Shown here in pieces: positions 7,902-17,349 of a DNA stretch of 33,270 bases. The stretch spans positions 1-33,270 of the forward strand of contig JAJYLC010000019.1 in NCBI GenBank assembly GCA_021787935.1, read 5' to 3'. Made by a program: the position numbers and the translations under genes. Origin of the DNA: Chloroflexota bacterium. GTDB lineage: Bacteria > Chloroflexota > Dehalococcoidia > SZUA-161. The notes below the pieces were generated by a model that worked only from the letters and a program-made list of their open reading frames with translations, had not been told where the DNA came from and ran no database searches. Numbering within the stretch: position 1 is the first letter of the stretch; each line of letters starts with the position of its first letter.

Positions 7902-8567
7902 ATGCGCATTCTGGTTGTGGACGATGATCCCAAAATTGTAAGCCTTCTCAAACGTGGCTTGGCGTATGAGGGTTACACTGTTGATACTGCAGCCGACGGT
8001 ACCGAGGCCTTGGCTAAAGCCCGTGAGGTGGAACCAGACCTTGTCATATTGGATATCATGATGCCTGGCTTGGACGGTGTAGAAGTTAGCAGACGACTAC
8101 GCCAAGGAAGTGATGTTCCCATACTTATGCTTACAGCTAAGGGCACTGTAGCTGATAGAGTAGCCGGACTGGATAGTGGGGCTGATGACTACCTGCTCAA
8201 ACCCTTTGACTTCGATGAACTTCTGGCAAGAATAAGGGCTTTGCTCAGGCGGCGTCAACCCGCGGAAGGCGAGCTTCTTCGATTCAGCGATCTTTCATTG
8301 GACACTGCCGCCAGGGAAGTGATGCGCGGCAATGGCGTAATAGAGCTTACCGCCCAAGAGTTCGACCTGCTGGAGCTCTTTATGCGTCATCCGCGCCAAG
8401 TGCTCAAGAGAGATATGATTTACGAAAAAGTCTGGGGATACGACTTTGGCGGGGAATCCAATGTGATAGAGGTCTATGTGCGCTACCTGCGTTCCAAGCT
8501 GGAGGCTGGCGGCCGCTCAAGGTTGATTCACACTGTCCGCGGCGTAGGTTATGTGTTAAGGGAGTGA
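7902..8567 (+). CDS. OmpR-family response regulator
   Basis: A 221-residue DNA-binding regulator. The receiver domain spans residues 1-115 with acidic pocket DDD at 7-9, phosphoacceptor Asp51 ([13 protein letters not shown]), Thr78 and Lys100. The winged-helix output domain occupies roughly 128-221 and ends in the usual [19 protein letters not shown] signature. The start at 7902 is chosen because the receiver domain begins immediately ([10 protein letters not shown]) and the promoter at 7833 would not transcribe the longer frame. The sensor kinase follows after four bases, so the two form an operon. It lies between the CopB operon and a run of small stress genes. It is the best local candidate to bind the 31-bp direct-repeat element, because OmpR-type regulators bind direct repeats; this is not shown. 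Confidence 0.92.
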   Translation: MRILVVDDDPKIVSLLKRGLAYEGYTVDTAADGTEALAKAREVEPDLVILDIMMPGLDGVEVSRRLRQGSDVPILMLTAKGTVADRVAGLDSGADDYLLKPFDFDELLARIRALLRRRQPAEGELLRFSDLSLDTAAREVMRGNGVIELTAQEFDLLELFMRHPRQVLKRDMIYEKVWGYDFGGESNVIEVYVRYLRSKLEAGGRSRLIHTVRGVGYVLRE

Positions 8568-8571
8568 ATGC

Positions 8572-9957
8572 ATGCCGATCCGCTGGCGGTTGACTATCTG
8601 GTCCTCTTTGATATTATGTGCCGTTCTTGTTCTCTCAAGTGTGATAATCTACGTCATCTTGCAGCGTTACCTGGGTGATGAGGTGGACAATAACCTGAGA
8701 GTCAATTCGGCACGAGTGCATGGCACGCTTAACCCTCAGGAAATTCCCGAGCCTCTGGATTACAGTGTCATCCATTCCAAATTACCGCCTATAAACGAAT
8801 TCGCTTCCCCCGGGATTTATATTCAACTTATAGACAAGGATGGAAATGTCGTGGTGAAATCGGACAATCTGGGCAGTCAAGAGCTGCCGGTAGACCCATT
8901 GTTGATTGAGAGAGGCTTCGCCGGAAATGTTAACATTGCAACGGTTGCTGCTGGCAATAACACCAGCGTTCGTATCATGGTTTCACCACTGTACATGAGC
9001 AACCAGACGCTGCTTTTAGAAGTAGCCCAGTCTCTAAAGTACGTGGATGCGACCATGGGTCGGGTGAGATGGGCTCTTCTGGCAAGTACCCTGGTAGCTT
9101 TATTGTTGACCGGGATTTTGGGTGTGGTTCTAGTTCGTCGAGCGCTTTCACCTGTGAAGCGAATAACCCAAACGGCTCAAAGTATAGAGGCAAGTTCCAG
9201 CCTTAGTCGCCGGGTTGACTACCGCGGTCCTATGGATGAGATTGGTCAGCTAGCCGCTACCTTCGACCATATGATTGAGCATTTAGACAAGGTATTTCAA
9301 TCACAGAAGCATTTCATTGGTAATGCTTCTCACGAATTGAGAGGCCCTTTGACCATTATTCGGGGCAATTTGGATTTGCTCGATCGCAACTTGAGCAAGC
9401 AGGAGCGCCTAGACTCATTGAGAGAGGTTAAGGGAGAGACCGTGAGAATGGCCAAGATAGTAAGCGATCTGCTCCTTCTTGCCCAGATAGAATCGGGCCA
9501 GTTGGATCAGCAAGAAGCGGTGCCGCTGAGAGAGATCCTTCTGGAAGAATCTGTGCGGGCGCGAAAATTGGCTCCGAACCACCAAATTATTGTTGGTCGT
9601 CAAGAGGACTTGTCCGTAAGTGGGAGCCCTCATAGGATAAGACAACTCTTAACCAACCTGGTAGAAAATGCCATCCGTTATACGCCGGAAGGAGGCACCA
9701 TCACTTTATCTTTGTCTCGAGAAGGAGATTGGGCGCGTCTAGAGGTGAGTGACACCGGAATCGGAATCGCTCCTGGGCATTTGCCCCATATTTTTGACCG
9801 TTTATACACGGTTGATAAGGCCCGCTCCCGAGCCAGTGGAGGTAGTGGCTTGGGGCTGGCTATTGTCAAGGGAATTGCCGAGGAACATGGAGGGAAAGTC
9901 ACTGTGATAAGCGAGCCGGGGAAAGGCAGCACATTTACCGTCTGGCTAAAACTCTAA
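8572..9957 (+). CDS. Membrane sensor histidine kinase
   Basis: A 461-residue sensor kinase. Helix 1 covers about residues 9-31, an extracytoplasmic sensor domain 32-165, helix 2 166-188, then HAMP (189-241), HisKA with His254 in SHELRGPLT, and an HATPase domain with N box NLVENAIRYTPEGG, G1 DTGIGIAP and G2 GSGLGLAIVKGI. An AGGGAG ribosome site lies in the end of the response regulator gene. One oddity: the residue four after the phosphorylated His is Gly258, where HisKA kinases normally carry Thr or Asn, which is needed for phosphatase activity. The sensor domain has no His- or Met-rich copper motif, so the stimulus is not evident. A strong terminator follows the gene. Confidence 0.92.
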   Translation: MPIRWRLTIWSSLILCAVLVLSSVIIYVILQRYLGDEVDNNLRVNSARVHGTLNPQEIPEPLDYSVIHSKLPPINEFASPGIYIQLIDKDGNVVVKSDNLGSQELPVDPLLIERGFAGNVNIATVAAGNNTSVRIMVSPLYMSNQTLLLEVAQSLKYVDATMGRVRWALLASTLVALLLTGILGVVLVRRALSPVKRITQTAQSIEASSSLSRRVDYRGPMDEIGQLAATFDHMIEHLDKVFQSQKHFIGNASHELRGPLTIIRGNLDLLDRNLSKQERLDSLREVKGETVRMAKIVSDLLLLAQIESGQLDQQEAVPLREILLEESVRARKLAPNHQIIVGRQEDLSVSGSPHRIRQLLTNLVENAIRYTPEGGTITLSLSREGDWARLEVSDTGIGIAPGHLPHIFDRLYTVDKARSRASGGSGLGLAIVKGIAEEHGGKVTVISEPGKGSTFTVWLKL

Positions 9958-9999
9958 TAATCTTCTGAGCAAATCCTAAGCTTGGCTTAATAAATCGCT

Positions 10000-10050
10000 G
10001 GCATCCTAGATACTGGAGAGGAGTCAAGGTATCTAGGATGCCTTTATTTT
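10000..10050 (+). terminator. Rho-independent terminator after the two-component system
   Basis: A perfect 14-bp stem (GGCATCCTAGATAC / GTATCTAGGATGCC) with a 15-base loop is followed directly by TTTATTTT. It is the clearest terminator in the window and separates the kinase from the PDZ gene. Confidence 0.88.
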
Positions 10051-10062
10051 GGATGATAACCT

Positions 10063-10485
10063 ATGAAGACAAGAGCCAGGATAATCCTCGTGACCATTAG
10101 CTTGGTCATCGCAATAGTAATTCTGTTGGGGCTGTTTCTGGTCAGATGGCAGTCAGGAACCCGCTCGCCGTCGCAGCAAGCACAGAAAACGGATACAGCT
10201 CTAGATCTAGGGATCACCTATCTTACGGTGACTCCTGGGTTGTCAGCTTACTACAATCTCGGAGTGGATTCGGGGGCTCTGGTCACTGAAGTGATTCCTC
10301 ATAGCCTAGCCGATAAGGCAGGGGTAAAGGTAGGAGATGTCATTATTAGTTTCAATGGAACCAGGATAGGGCAGGGGACTTCTTTATTCGGAATGATGCA
10401 GACATGCCTGACCGGTGACAGAGTATCGCTGGAAATCTGGAGAGCCCAGAGCAGCCAGACCGTTGAATTCGTTCATGCACTGTAG
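10063..10485 (+). CDS. Membrane-anchored PDZ-domain protein
   Basis: A 140-residue protein with an N-terminal membrane anchor (about residues 7-27, after a basic start MKTRAR) and a single PDZ domain over about residues 50-138. The PDZ signature is clear in SGALVTEVIPHSLADKAGVKVGDVIISFNGTRI and a following LEIWR strand, as in the PDZ domains of HtrA/DegP proteases. There is no protease domain, so it may be an adaptor or sensor outside the membrane. It lies 12 bases after the strong terminator and I see no good promoter or ribosome binding site between; expression may depend on read-through or a weak site. A link to envelope stress sensing by the neighbouring kinase is inference. Confidence 0.75.
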   Translation: MKTRARIILVTISLVIAIVILLGLFLVRWQSGTRSPSQQAQKTDTALDLGITYLTVTPGLSAYYNLGVDSGALVTEVIPHSLADKAGVKVGDVIISFNGTRIGQGTSLFGMMQTCLTGDRVSLEIWRAQSSQTVEFVHAL

Positions 10486-10563
10486 TAAGTGTTAGAGCCT
10501 GCCGGAACCTATTGGTTCTGAAATTGATACAGAGCATATCTTACGTCTCTGGAGGTTGAGCAA

Positions 10564-10821
10564 ATGAAAACACATGAGAATCAAATGGGGAAACATGGAA
10601 CCTCGCCAGCCGAATGGCCAGAATTTCGAGAGTATGCAATGGGAAAGTATCCACATGAGTTGGATGAAGACTTAGTTGCAGCAATTGAGGCCTTCATCCG
10701 GTCTCACAGGGCGGGAAGACTTGCGTCCAGTTCCGCCCTTAATTCATCCTTTGAAGCTACTCATATCCATGTGCCAAGGCGAGCGCGCGAGCCTTTACAA
10801 AGAACCAAAGCAAATTCATGA
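10564..10821 (+). CDS. Small hypothetical protein
   Basis: An 85-residue frame with a good GGAGG site eight bases before the ATG. The first 50 residues look protein-like, with an acidic amphipathic stretch (WPEFREYAMGKYPHELDEDLVAAIEAFIRSH). The rest is Ser/Arg-rich and looks less natural, and a second frame (10676-10936) overlaps it and continues about 115 bases further, so a frameshift in an originally longer gene is possible. I do not recognise it. Confidence 0.4.
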   Translation: MKTHENQMGKHGTSPAEWPEFREYAMGKYPHELDEDLVAAIEAFIRSHRAGRLASSSALNSSFEATHIHVPRRAREPLQRTKANS

Positions 10822-10893
10822 GCGCTTTGTGGTATACGCTAGGGAGACAGCTTCTATATCTGGAAGTATTCTGTTGGATTTGGTAATGATGCG

Positions 10894-10916
10894 GGGTATT
10901 CACGGAGGGAATACCC
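10894..10916. other. Hairpin in the gap before the His/Cys-rich small gene
   Basis: The inverted repeat GGGTATTC / GAATACCC with a 7-base loop lies in the 178-base gap after the small hypothetical gene. Only AAATTCT follows, so it is a weak terminator at best. Nothing else stands out in this gap. Confidence 0.35.
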
Positions 10917-10999
10917 AAATTCTAATCTCAGTCTAAGCATTTCCCAATGTTGTCTTCAGCTAAGTTCAGTAACATTAATATGATGGAGAGGAGAAGCAG

Positions 11000-11188
11000 A
11001 TGGTGGGATGGATAATTCTCGGGGTATTTGTCGGCGGGATGTTTTTGTTAATGATCCGCGGCCAGGGTCATAGCCATGGAATGGGCTGTGGCATGGGTGC
11101 CCATCAGCATGGCCAGGAACAGACTCCCGGTGAGGAAGGAAAAGAAAGGCAACAGCGATCGGAGGGGCACGGAGGTGGGTGCCACTAG
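11000..11188 (+). CDS. Small membrane protein with His/Cys/Met-rich tail
   Basis: A 62-residue protein: one membrane helix (about residues 3-19) followed by a short soluble tail rich in His, Gly, Met and Cys (GHSHGMGCGMGAHQHG, and HGGGCH at the end). The GAGGAG ribosome site is placed well before the ATG. Tails of this composition usually bind soft metals such as copper, silver or zinc. It lies between the two copper ATPase loci, which makes a role in copper binding or hand-over at the membrane likely, though no named family was recognised. Confidence 0.65.
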   Translation: MVGWIILGVFVGGMFLLMIRGQGHSHGMGCGMGAHQHGQEQTPGEEGKERQQRSEGHGGGCH

Positions 11189-11263
11189 CTGCGAGCTATA
11201 AATTGTCGTTGCCTGCGCCAGGCGATAATACAAATATCAAAGGACTTCTGTTAGGAGGATGCC

Positions 11264-11458
11264 ATGAAAGCATATGCCGGATATTTCGAAAACACAACCA
11301 ACGTAAAGAGGGGTTGTGAAGGTTGTAGCGGTGATGCCTCGATAATGCAGAGGTGCGCGGAGAAATTCTGGAATGCTATATCGAAATGCGTCGTCTTAGA
11401 CAATGAGGATATTCTCAAAGACCCGAATTGGCCTTATCTGTGGACTGGCAAGAAATGA
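11264..11458 (+). CDS. Small cysteine-containing hypothetical protein
   Basis: A 64-residue soluble protein with an AGGAGG site five bases before its ATG, which makes translation likely. Four cysteines occur: CEGC at 18-21, Cys31 and Cys42, so a metal site is possible. The C-terminus is acidic and aromatic (DPNWPYLWTG). I do not recognise the family. It is followed by a 292-base non-coding stretch with strong RNA-like structure. Confidence 0.5.
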   Translation: MKAYAGYFENTTNVKRGCEGCSGDASIMQRCAEKFWNAISKCVVLDNEDILKDPNWPYLWTGKK

Positions 11459-11526
11459 AGATACCTGCTTTTGTCCTGTAAGCATGGTCAAACCCACTAA
11501 AGAAGGGAGGTGGTGGTGTAACAATC

Positions 11527-11638
11527 GCTAGGGGGGTGCTGCCGAACTTCCCGCTCAAGGCTACAGCCTAAACTCTTGCCCGTAGAGAACTAAATCTGGG
11601 TGCACCGTGTCTAATGACTTGGGCAGCAGCCCCCTAGC
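11527..11638 (+). ncRNA. Candidate structured RNA upstream of the cysteine-synthase homologue
   Basis: Two arms, 11527-11543 and 11622-11638, pair over 17 positions with a single G-G mismatch and close a 78-base interior. The interior contains further small hairpins: AGGCT-ACA-GCCT near 11558-11570 and CTCT...AGAG near 11572-11586, and the self-complementary GGTGCACC near 11609-11616. No open frame with a start spans it. The remaining bases to 11745 hold minor hairpins (GTTG-GG-CAAC, GGC-TAGAG-GCC) and then the GGAGG site of the next gene. There is no T-tract, so it is not a plain terminator. It may be a 5' leader element or an independent small RNA; no known class was matched by eye. Confidence 0.45.
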
Positions 11639-11750
11639 AAGACGTACAGGCGAAAGTTGGGCAACCTAAAGGCTTACTATGGGATGGGCGTGCGGGGCTA
11701 GAGGCCAAACAGCATATGCATAGAAGGGTTGAGGAAGGAGGGTAAATCAA

Positions 11751-12797
11751 ATGGTAGAGACAATTCTAAGAGAGGAGAAACTTAGGCGCAGGACGGTGGG
11801 GGTCCCTCCGTTGACAGGGGGTATAGCCGGCAACTCCACTGAGCTCATTGTGAATGCACCCTTAGTGAGATTGAACCGAATTACCAATGGGGCAAAAGCA
11901 GAGGTAGTGGGGAAGCTTGAGTCGTTCAATCCCTTAGGAAGTGTGAAGGACAGGGTTGGAATCATCGATGCAGAAGAGAGAGGATTAATTAGCAGAGATA
12001 CTGTAATAGTAGCGATGGTTGACTCTGCCAGTAGCAACGCCGGCATTGCACTTGCCTTCGTCTGCGCTGCTAGGGGATACAGTCTTATACTAACTATGCC
12101 CGAGACCACGTTACCGGAGCAGAGGCGACTTCTATCTATTTTGGGAGCTGAGTTGGTGCTAACTCCGGGACACGAGGGTATGCGAGGCGCAGCAAAGAAA
12201 GCCGAGCAACTTGTGACGGAAAATCCGAACTACTTTATTCCCCACCGGTTCAAGCACCTGGCAATGCCAGAAATATGTCAGCTAACCACTGCCGAGGAGA
12301 TCTGGAGAGATACTAACGGGGATGCAGACATATTAGTCTCAGAGATAGGCACTGGAGGGACTGTCATCGGAATAACTAAGATTATGAAGAAGGGAAACCC
12401 TCAATTCGGGACTGTCGTTGTTGACCCTGCTGACTCGTCAGTTTTTAGTGCAGGGAAACAGGGAGCCTATAGGATTGGGGGCATTGGGGCTGGCTTTGTG
12501 CCGGATATTTGGAGAAGAGATCTGATCGACGAGGTTATCAGAGTTACAAATAAAGACGCCGGAATGATGGCCAGAAGATTAGCCAAAGAGGAAGGGATAT
12601 CGGCAGGCATTTCTTCAGGTGCAGCGACGTGGGCAGCTCTCGAGGTAGCTAAAAGACAGGAAAACGAGGGCAGGCTTATAGTGGCGATCTTATCCGATAC
12701 TGGTGAGCGCTACATACACTTTCCCGGGGGCTTTCATGATTCATATCAAGGAATCAGTTATATGAAAAGAGGAAATGACTCCTCGCTCTGTTCGTAA
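11751..12797 (+). CDS. Cysteine synthase-like PLP enzyme with altered substrate loop
   Basis: A 348-residue fold-type II PLP protein of the cysteine synthase/cystathionine beta-synthase family. The lysine that binds PLP is Lys66 (NPLGSVKDRVG), the phosphate-binding GTGGT lies near residues 203-207, and the C-terminal SSGAA and SDTGERY segments are present. The loop that normally reads TSGNTG and binds the substrate carboxylate is ASSNAG here (93-98), and the usual GNTPLVRL near the start is VNAPLVRL. So PLP chemistry looks intact but the substrate may not be O-acetylserine. The N-terminus is about 30 residues longer than usual. A GGAGG site lies just upstream, and before it the candidate structured RNA. 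It is convergent with csoR. Confidence 0.8.
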   Translation: MVETILREEKLRRRTVGVPPLTGGIAGNSTELIVNAPLVRLNRITNGAKAEVVGKLESFNPLGSVKDRVGIIDAEERGLISRDTVIVAMVDSASSNAGIALAFVCAARGYSLILTMPETTLPEQRRLLSILGAELVLTPGHEGMRGAAKKAEQLVTENPNYFIPHRFKHLAMPEICQLTTAEEIWRDTNGDADILVSEIGTGGTVIGITKIMKKGNPQFGTVVVDPADSSVFSAGKQGAYRIGGIGAGFVPDIWRRDLIDEVIRVTNKDAGMMARRLAKEEGISAGISSGAATWAALEVAKRQENEGRLIVAILSDTGERYIHFPGGFHDSYQGISYMKRGNDSSLCS

Positions 12798-12814
12798 GCT
12801 AAAAATCAGATAAT

Positions 12815-13105
12815 TTATTTCTTAGTGAACTTCTCGACGACAGAAATAAGCTCGTTCACATGCTCTTCGCTGCGATCGTTGTGGGTTAAAGCGTTGCGAA
12901 CACAGCCCTGGATGTGGTCCTTCATGACGATATTGGCCACTTTCTGAGTGGCAGCAATGATCGAGGAAAGCTGATTAAGTACATCCACGCAGTACTTGTC
13001 TTCCTCGACCATTTTCTGAATTCCTTTGAGTTGACCCTCCATCCGTCTCAGCCGAACCAGTATCTCCTGTTTATCGTTTGTGTATGAGTGAGAATGAGTC
13101 TGCAT
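12815..13105 (-). CDS. csoR: Copper-sensing repressor CsoR
   Basis: A 96-residue all-helical repressor of the CsoR/RcnR family. The Cu(I) ligand set Cys39 (KYCVDVL), His64 and Cys68 (DHIQGC) is complete and has the spacing of copper-type CsoR, as opposed to the nickel or formaldehyde branches. A short His-rich start (MQTHSHSYT) precedes the first helix. The ATG at 13105 is used because AGGAGA lies eight bases before it and the family begins here; the longer frame to 13183 would cross its own promoter. It is divergent from copA. Without copper it should repress both; Cu(I) binding would release the DNA. Its own promoter and an operator-like palindrome lie directly upstream. Confidence 0.93.
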   Translation of the reverse strand: MQTHSHSYTNDKQEILVRLRRMEGQLKGIQKMVEEDKYCVDVLNQLSSIIAATQKVANIVMKDHIQGCVRNALTHNDRSEEHVNELISVVEKFTKK

Positions 13106-13128
13106 ATCTCTGATCTCCTGCAAATTAT

Positions 13129-13145
13129 ATGCCCATGGGGGGCAT
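13129..13145. promoter_or_regulatory. CsoR-type operator upstream of csoR
   Basis: The palindrome ATGCCC-ATGGG-GGGCAT has the C-run/G-run form typical of CsoR operators. It lies just downstream of the csoR -10 element, where a bound repressor would block transcription. Confidence 0.65.
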
Positions 13146-13154
13146 CTATATAGT

Positions 13155-13183
13155 ATTATAAGGGTTGTCGCCGAGAGTGTCAA
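13155..13183 (-). promoter_or_regulatory. Consensus sigma-70 promoter of csoR
   Basis: On the minus strand a perfect TTGACA (13183-13178) is followed after exactly 17 bases by a perfect TATAAT (13160-13155). Transcription would begin near 13148, next to the operator palindrome. Confidence 0.85.
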
Positions 13184-13192
13184 TCTACCCTA

Positions 13193-13221
13193 TTGACAGC
13201 ACTAAAATAAGGGAGTAAAAT
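13193..13221 (+). promoter_or_regulatory. Sigma-70 promoter of copA
   Basis: TTGACA at 13193-13198, 17 bases, then TAAAAT at 13216-13221. It is back to back with the csoR promoter (-35 elements ten bases apart) and is followed by a matching operator palindrome. Confidence 0.8.
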
Positions 13222-13230
13222 TAAACACAG

Positions 13231-13254
13231 ATGCCCCGTAGGGGGATGGGGCAT
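13231..13254. promoter_or_regulatory. CsoR-type operator upstream of copA
   Basis: ATGCCCC (13231-13237) and GGGGCAT (13248-13254) form an inverted repeat around ten bases, with a nested CCCC-GTA-GGGG. Its half-sites share ATGCCC/GGGCAT with the palindrome before csoR, and it sits at the same place relative to its promoter, just past the expected start of transcription. Confidence 0.65.
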
Positions 13255-13269
13255 GGTGAAATCATGAAA

Positions 13270-13337
13270 TGCCATAATAATGTTACTTTTTAATGGCAGG
13301 TTTTATAACTTTTTTATTGGCGACTTGTTACTATGAT
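13270..13337 (+). promoter_or_regulatory. 31-bp direct-repeat element, copy B (upstream of copA)
   Basis: Repeat 1 TGCCATAATAATGTTAC at 13270-13286 and repeat 2 TTTTATAACTTTTTTAT at 13301-13317 start 31 bp apart; the spacer begins with T5. A -10-like TACTAT (13329-13334) or TATGAT (13332-13337) follows. This is the most diverged copy. It lies downstream of the CsoR-controlled promoter, so it could act as a second copA promoter. Confidence 0.5.
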
Positions 13338-13393
13338 AAATATATTTCAGGATTATCAACGGAAGCCGTGTCCTATGGGGAGGCTGGTTAAGC

Positions 13394-16141
<2,748 letters not shown>

Positions 16142-16163
16142 CTGGGAAAGAAGGGAGGTGAGC

Positions 16164-16319
16164 ATGATGAAGATCGTAGAGCTATGCGGCAAGGGGCACT
16201 GCCCGGTAGTCAAGATAGCGGATGACCATGTCGAGATTGGCGAAGAGAACAACGTGTGTGTTCTGTCGCTGAATGAGTGGGAGGTGCTGAAGCAGAAAAT
16301 TCTCAGTAAGGAGCTATAA
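16164..16319 (+). CDS. 51-residue protein in the copA operon
   Basis: A short gene with an excellent GGGAGG site five bases before the first of two adjacent ATGs (16164 or 16167). The product begins MMKIVELCGKGHCPVVKIAD and continues with an acidic HVEIGEENN, a third cysteine (CVLSL) and a basic end. It looks like a compact beta protein. Cys and His at the start (CGKGHC) could bind a metal. It starts 22 bases after copA and is followed by a hairpin, so the two form one operon. A role as a copper-binding partner or regulator is inference; I recognise no named family. Confidence 0.7.
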   Translation: MMKIVELCGKGHCPVVKIADDHVEIGEENNVCVLSLNEWEVLKQKILSKEL

Positions 16320-16329
16320 TCGAAACCTG

Positions 16330-16364
16330 TTCGCTGGAACCAGAGTTGCTTTGGTTCCAGCGAA
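16330..16364 (+). terminator. Terminator-like hairpin after the copA operon
   Basis: A 12-bp perfect inverted repeat (TTCGCTGGAACC / GGTTCCAGCGAA) with an 11-base loop. It is followed by AACTTT rather than a long T-tract, so termination may be partial. Confidence 0.65.
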
Positions 16365-16428
16365 AACTTTAAGAGGCTACAGACGGATCGGGTTGGTCGA
16401 ATCAGGTTAGGAATAGGGGCTGAACAAA

Positions 16429-17238
16429 ATGAGGGGCCTTGTCATCAATATAAATCCGGTGGCATTAAAAATCGGGCATTTTGCGCTGTCCTGGTATAGC
16501 ATCATTATAGTAGCGGCAATTATCGCCGCAGTTGTTGTTGCACTGAGGGAGGGCAAAAGAAAGGGTATTTCGAGCGAGATAATTTATTCGTTGATCCCGT
16601 GGGTTCTGATTGGAGGTTTCCTGGGAGCCCGGTTGTTCCATGTCATAGATTGGTGGCAATATTACGCAGCTAATCCGCTTCAAATATTTGAGGTCTGGCA
16701 GGGCGGCCTGGCTATCTGGGGAGCGCTGGCTGGAGGTGCCCTAGCAGCTATTATCTATTCCAGGGTAAAGCATATATCGTTTGGCCTTCTGGCTGATACC
16801 GCGGTTCCGGCTTTACTGGTTGCTCAAATAATCGGCCGGTTTGCCTGCATCATCGATGGCGATGCAACGGGTGTTGCGACCGGTTTACCCTGGGGCTTCA
16901 CTTATATCAATCCCGGCTCTATGGTCCCCCACAATTTATTTGGCGTACCCACCCAACCTTATCCTGTGTATGACCAGCTATGGAACTTGGTAGGCTTAGC
17001 GCTCGCGCTGAGCCTTCGGCGGTATTTTAAGAGGGATGGGCTGCTATTCTTAAGCTACCTGTCATTTTACGCGGTGGGCAGGTTTATACTCACCTTCGTT
17101 CGCCATGAAAATATCTGGTTCTGGGGTTTGCAGGAAGCGCAGGTGGTAGCTATCGCCGTTTTGGTGGTATCGGCAGCAATAATGATATATCTGTACAGAA
17201 GACCGAAGGTCGATATAACTCCGGAAACCTTAACTTGA
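16429..17238 (+). CDS. lgt: Prolipoprotein diacylglyceryl transferase (Lgt) family protein
   Basis: A 269-residue membrane protein with about seven hydrophobic helices. It has the Lgt layout: early SWYSI segment, GGFLGARLFHV, VWQGGLAIWGAL and the signature region GRFACIIDGDATG at 136-148 followed by LPWGFTYINPGS, then PTQPYPVYDQLWNL and a late FYAVGRFILTFVRHE. Lgt transfers diacylglycerol from phosphatidylglycerol to the lipobox cysteine of prelipoproteins. The signature differs from the usual GRxGNFxNxE: the Asn positions are Cys140 and Asp143. So it is either a diverged true Lgt or a paralogue. Lipoproteins such as the cytochrome at 4044-4529 would be its clients if it is active. The methyltransferase follows 111 bases later. 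Confidence 0.82.
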   Translation: MRGLVININPVALKIGHFALSWYSIIIVAAIIAAVVVALREGKRKGISSEIIYSLIPWVLIGGFLGARLFHVIDWWQYYAANPLQIFEVWQGGLAIWGALAGGALAAIIYSRVKHISFGLLADTAVPALLVAQIIGRFACIIDGDATGVATGLPWGFTYINPGSMVPHNLFGVPTQPYPVYDQLWNLVGLALALSLRRYFKRDGLLFLSYLSFYAVGRFILTFVRHENIWFWGLQEAQVVAIAVLVVSAAIMIYLYRRPKVDITPETLT

Positions 17239-17349
17239 GCAACCGGGAGTTTATCGTCCATTAACCGGACTACTAGACAAAGGAGTGAGCCACTCAAAGC
17301 AATCGTGACAGTCTTATCGCTTATCCAGGTTGGGGAGGAGGAATTAGAG

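Noticed and set aside
11527-11638. TPP riboswitch or T-box leader before the PLP enzyme
   Set aside because: CTAGGGGGGTGCTG resembles the start of a THI box and GGGTGCACCGTG resembles a T-box, but the CTGAGA and ACCTGATCTGG pieces of the first, and the antiterminator/terminator pair of the second, are missing.
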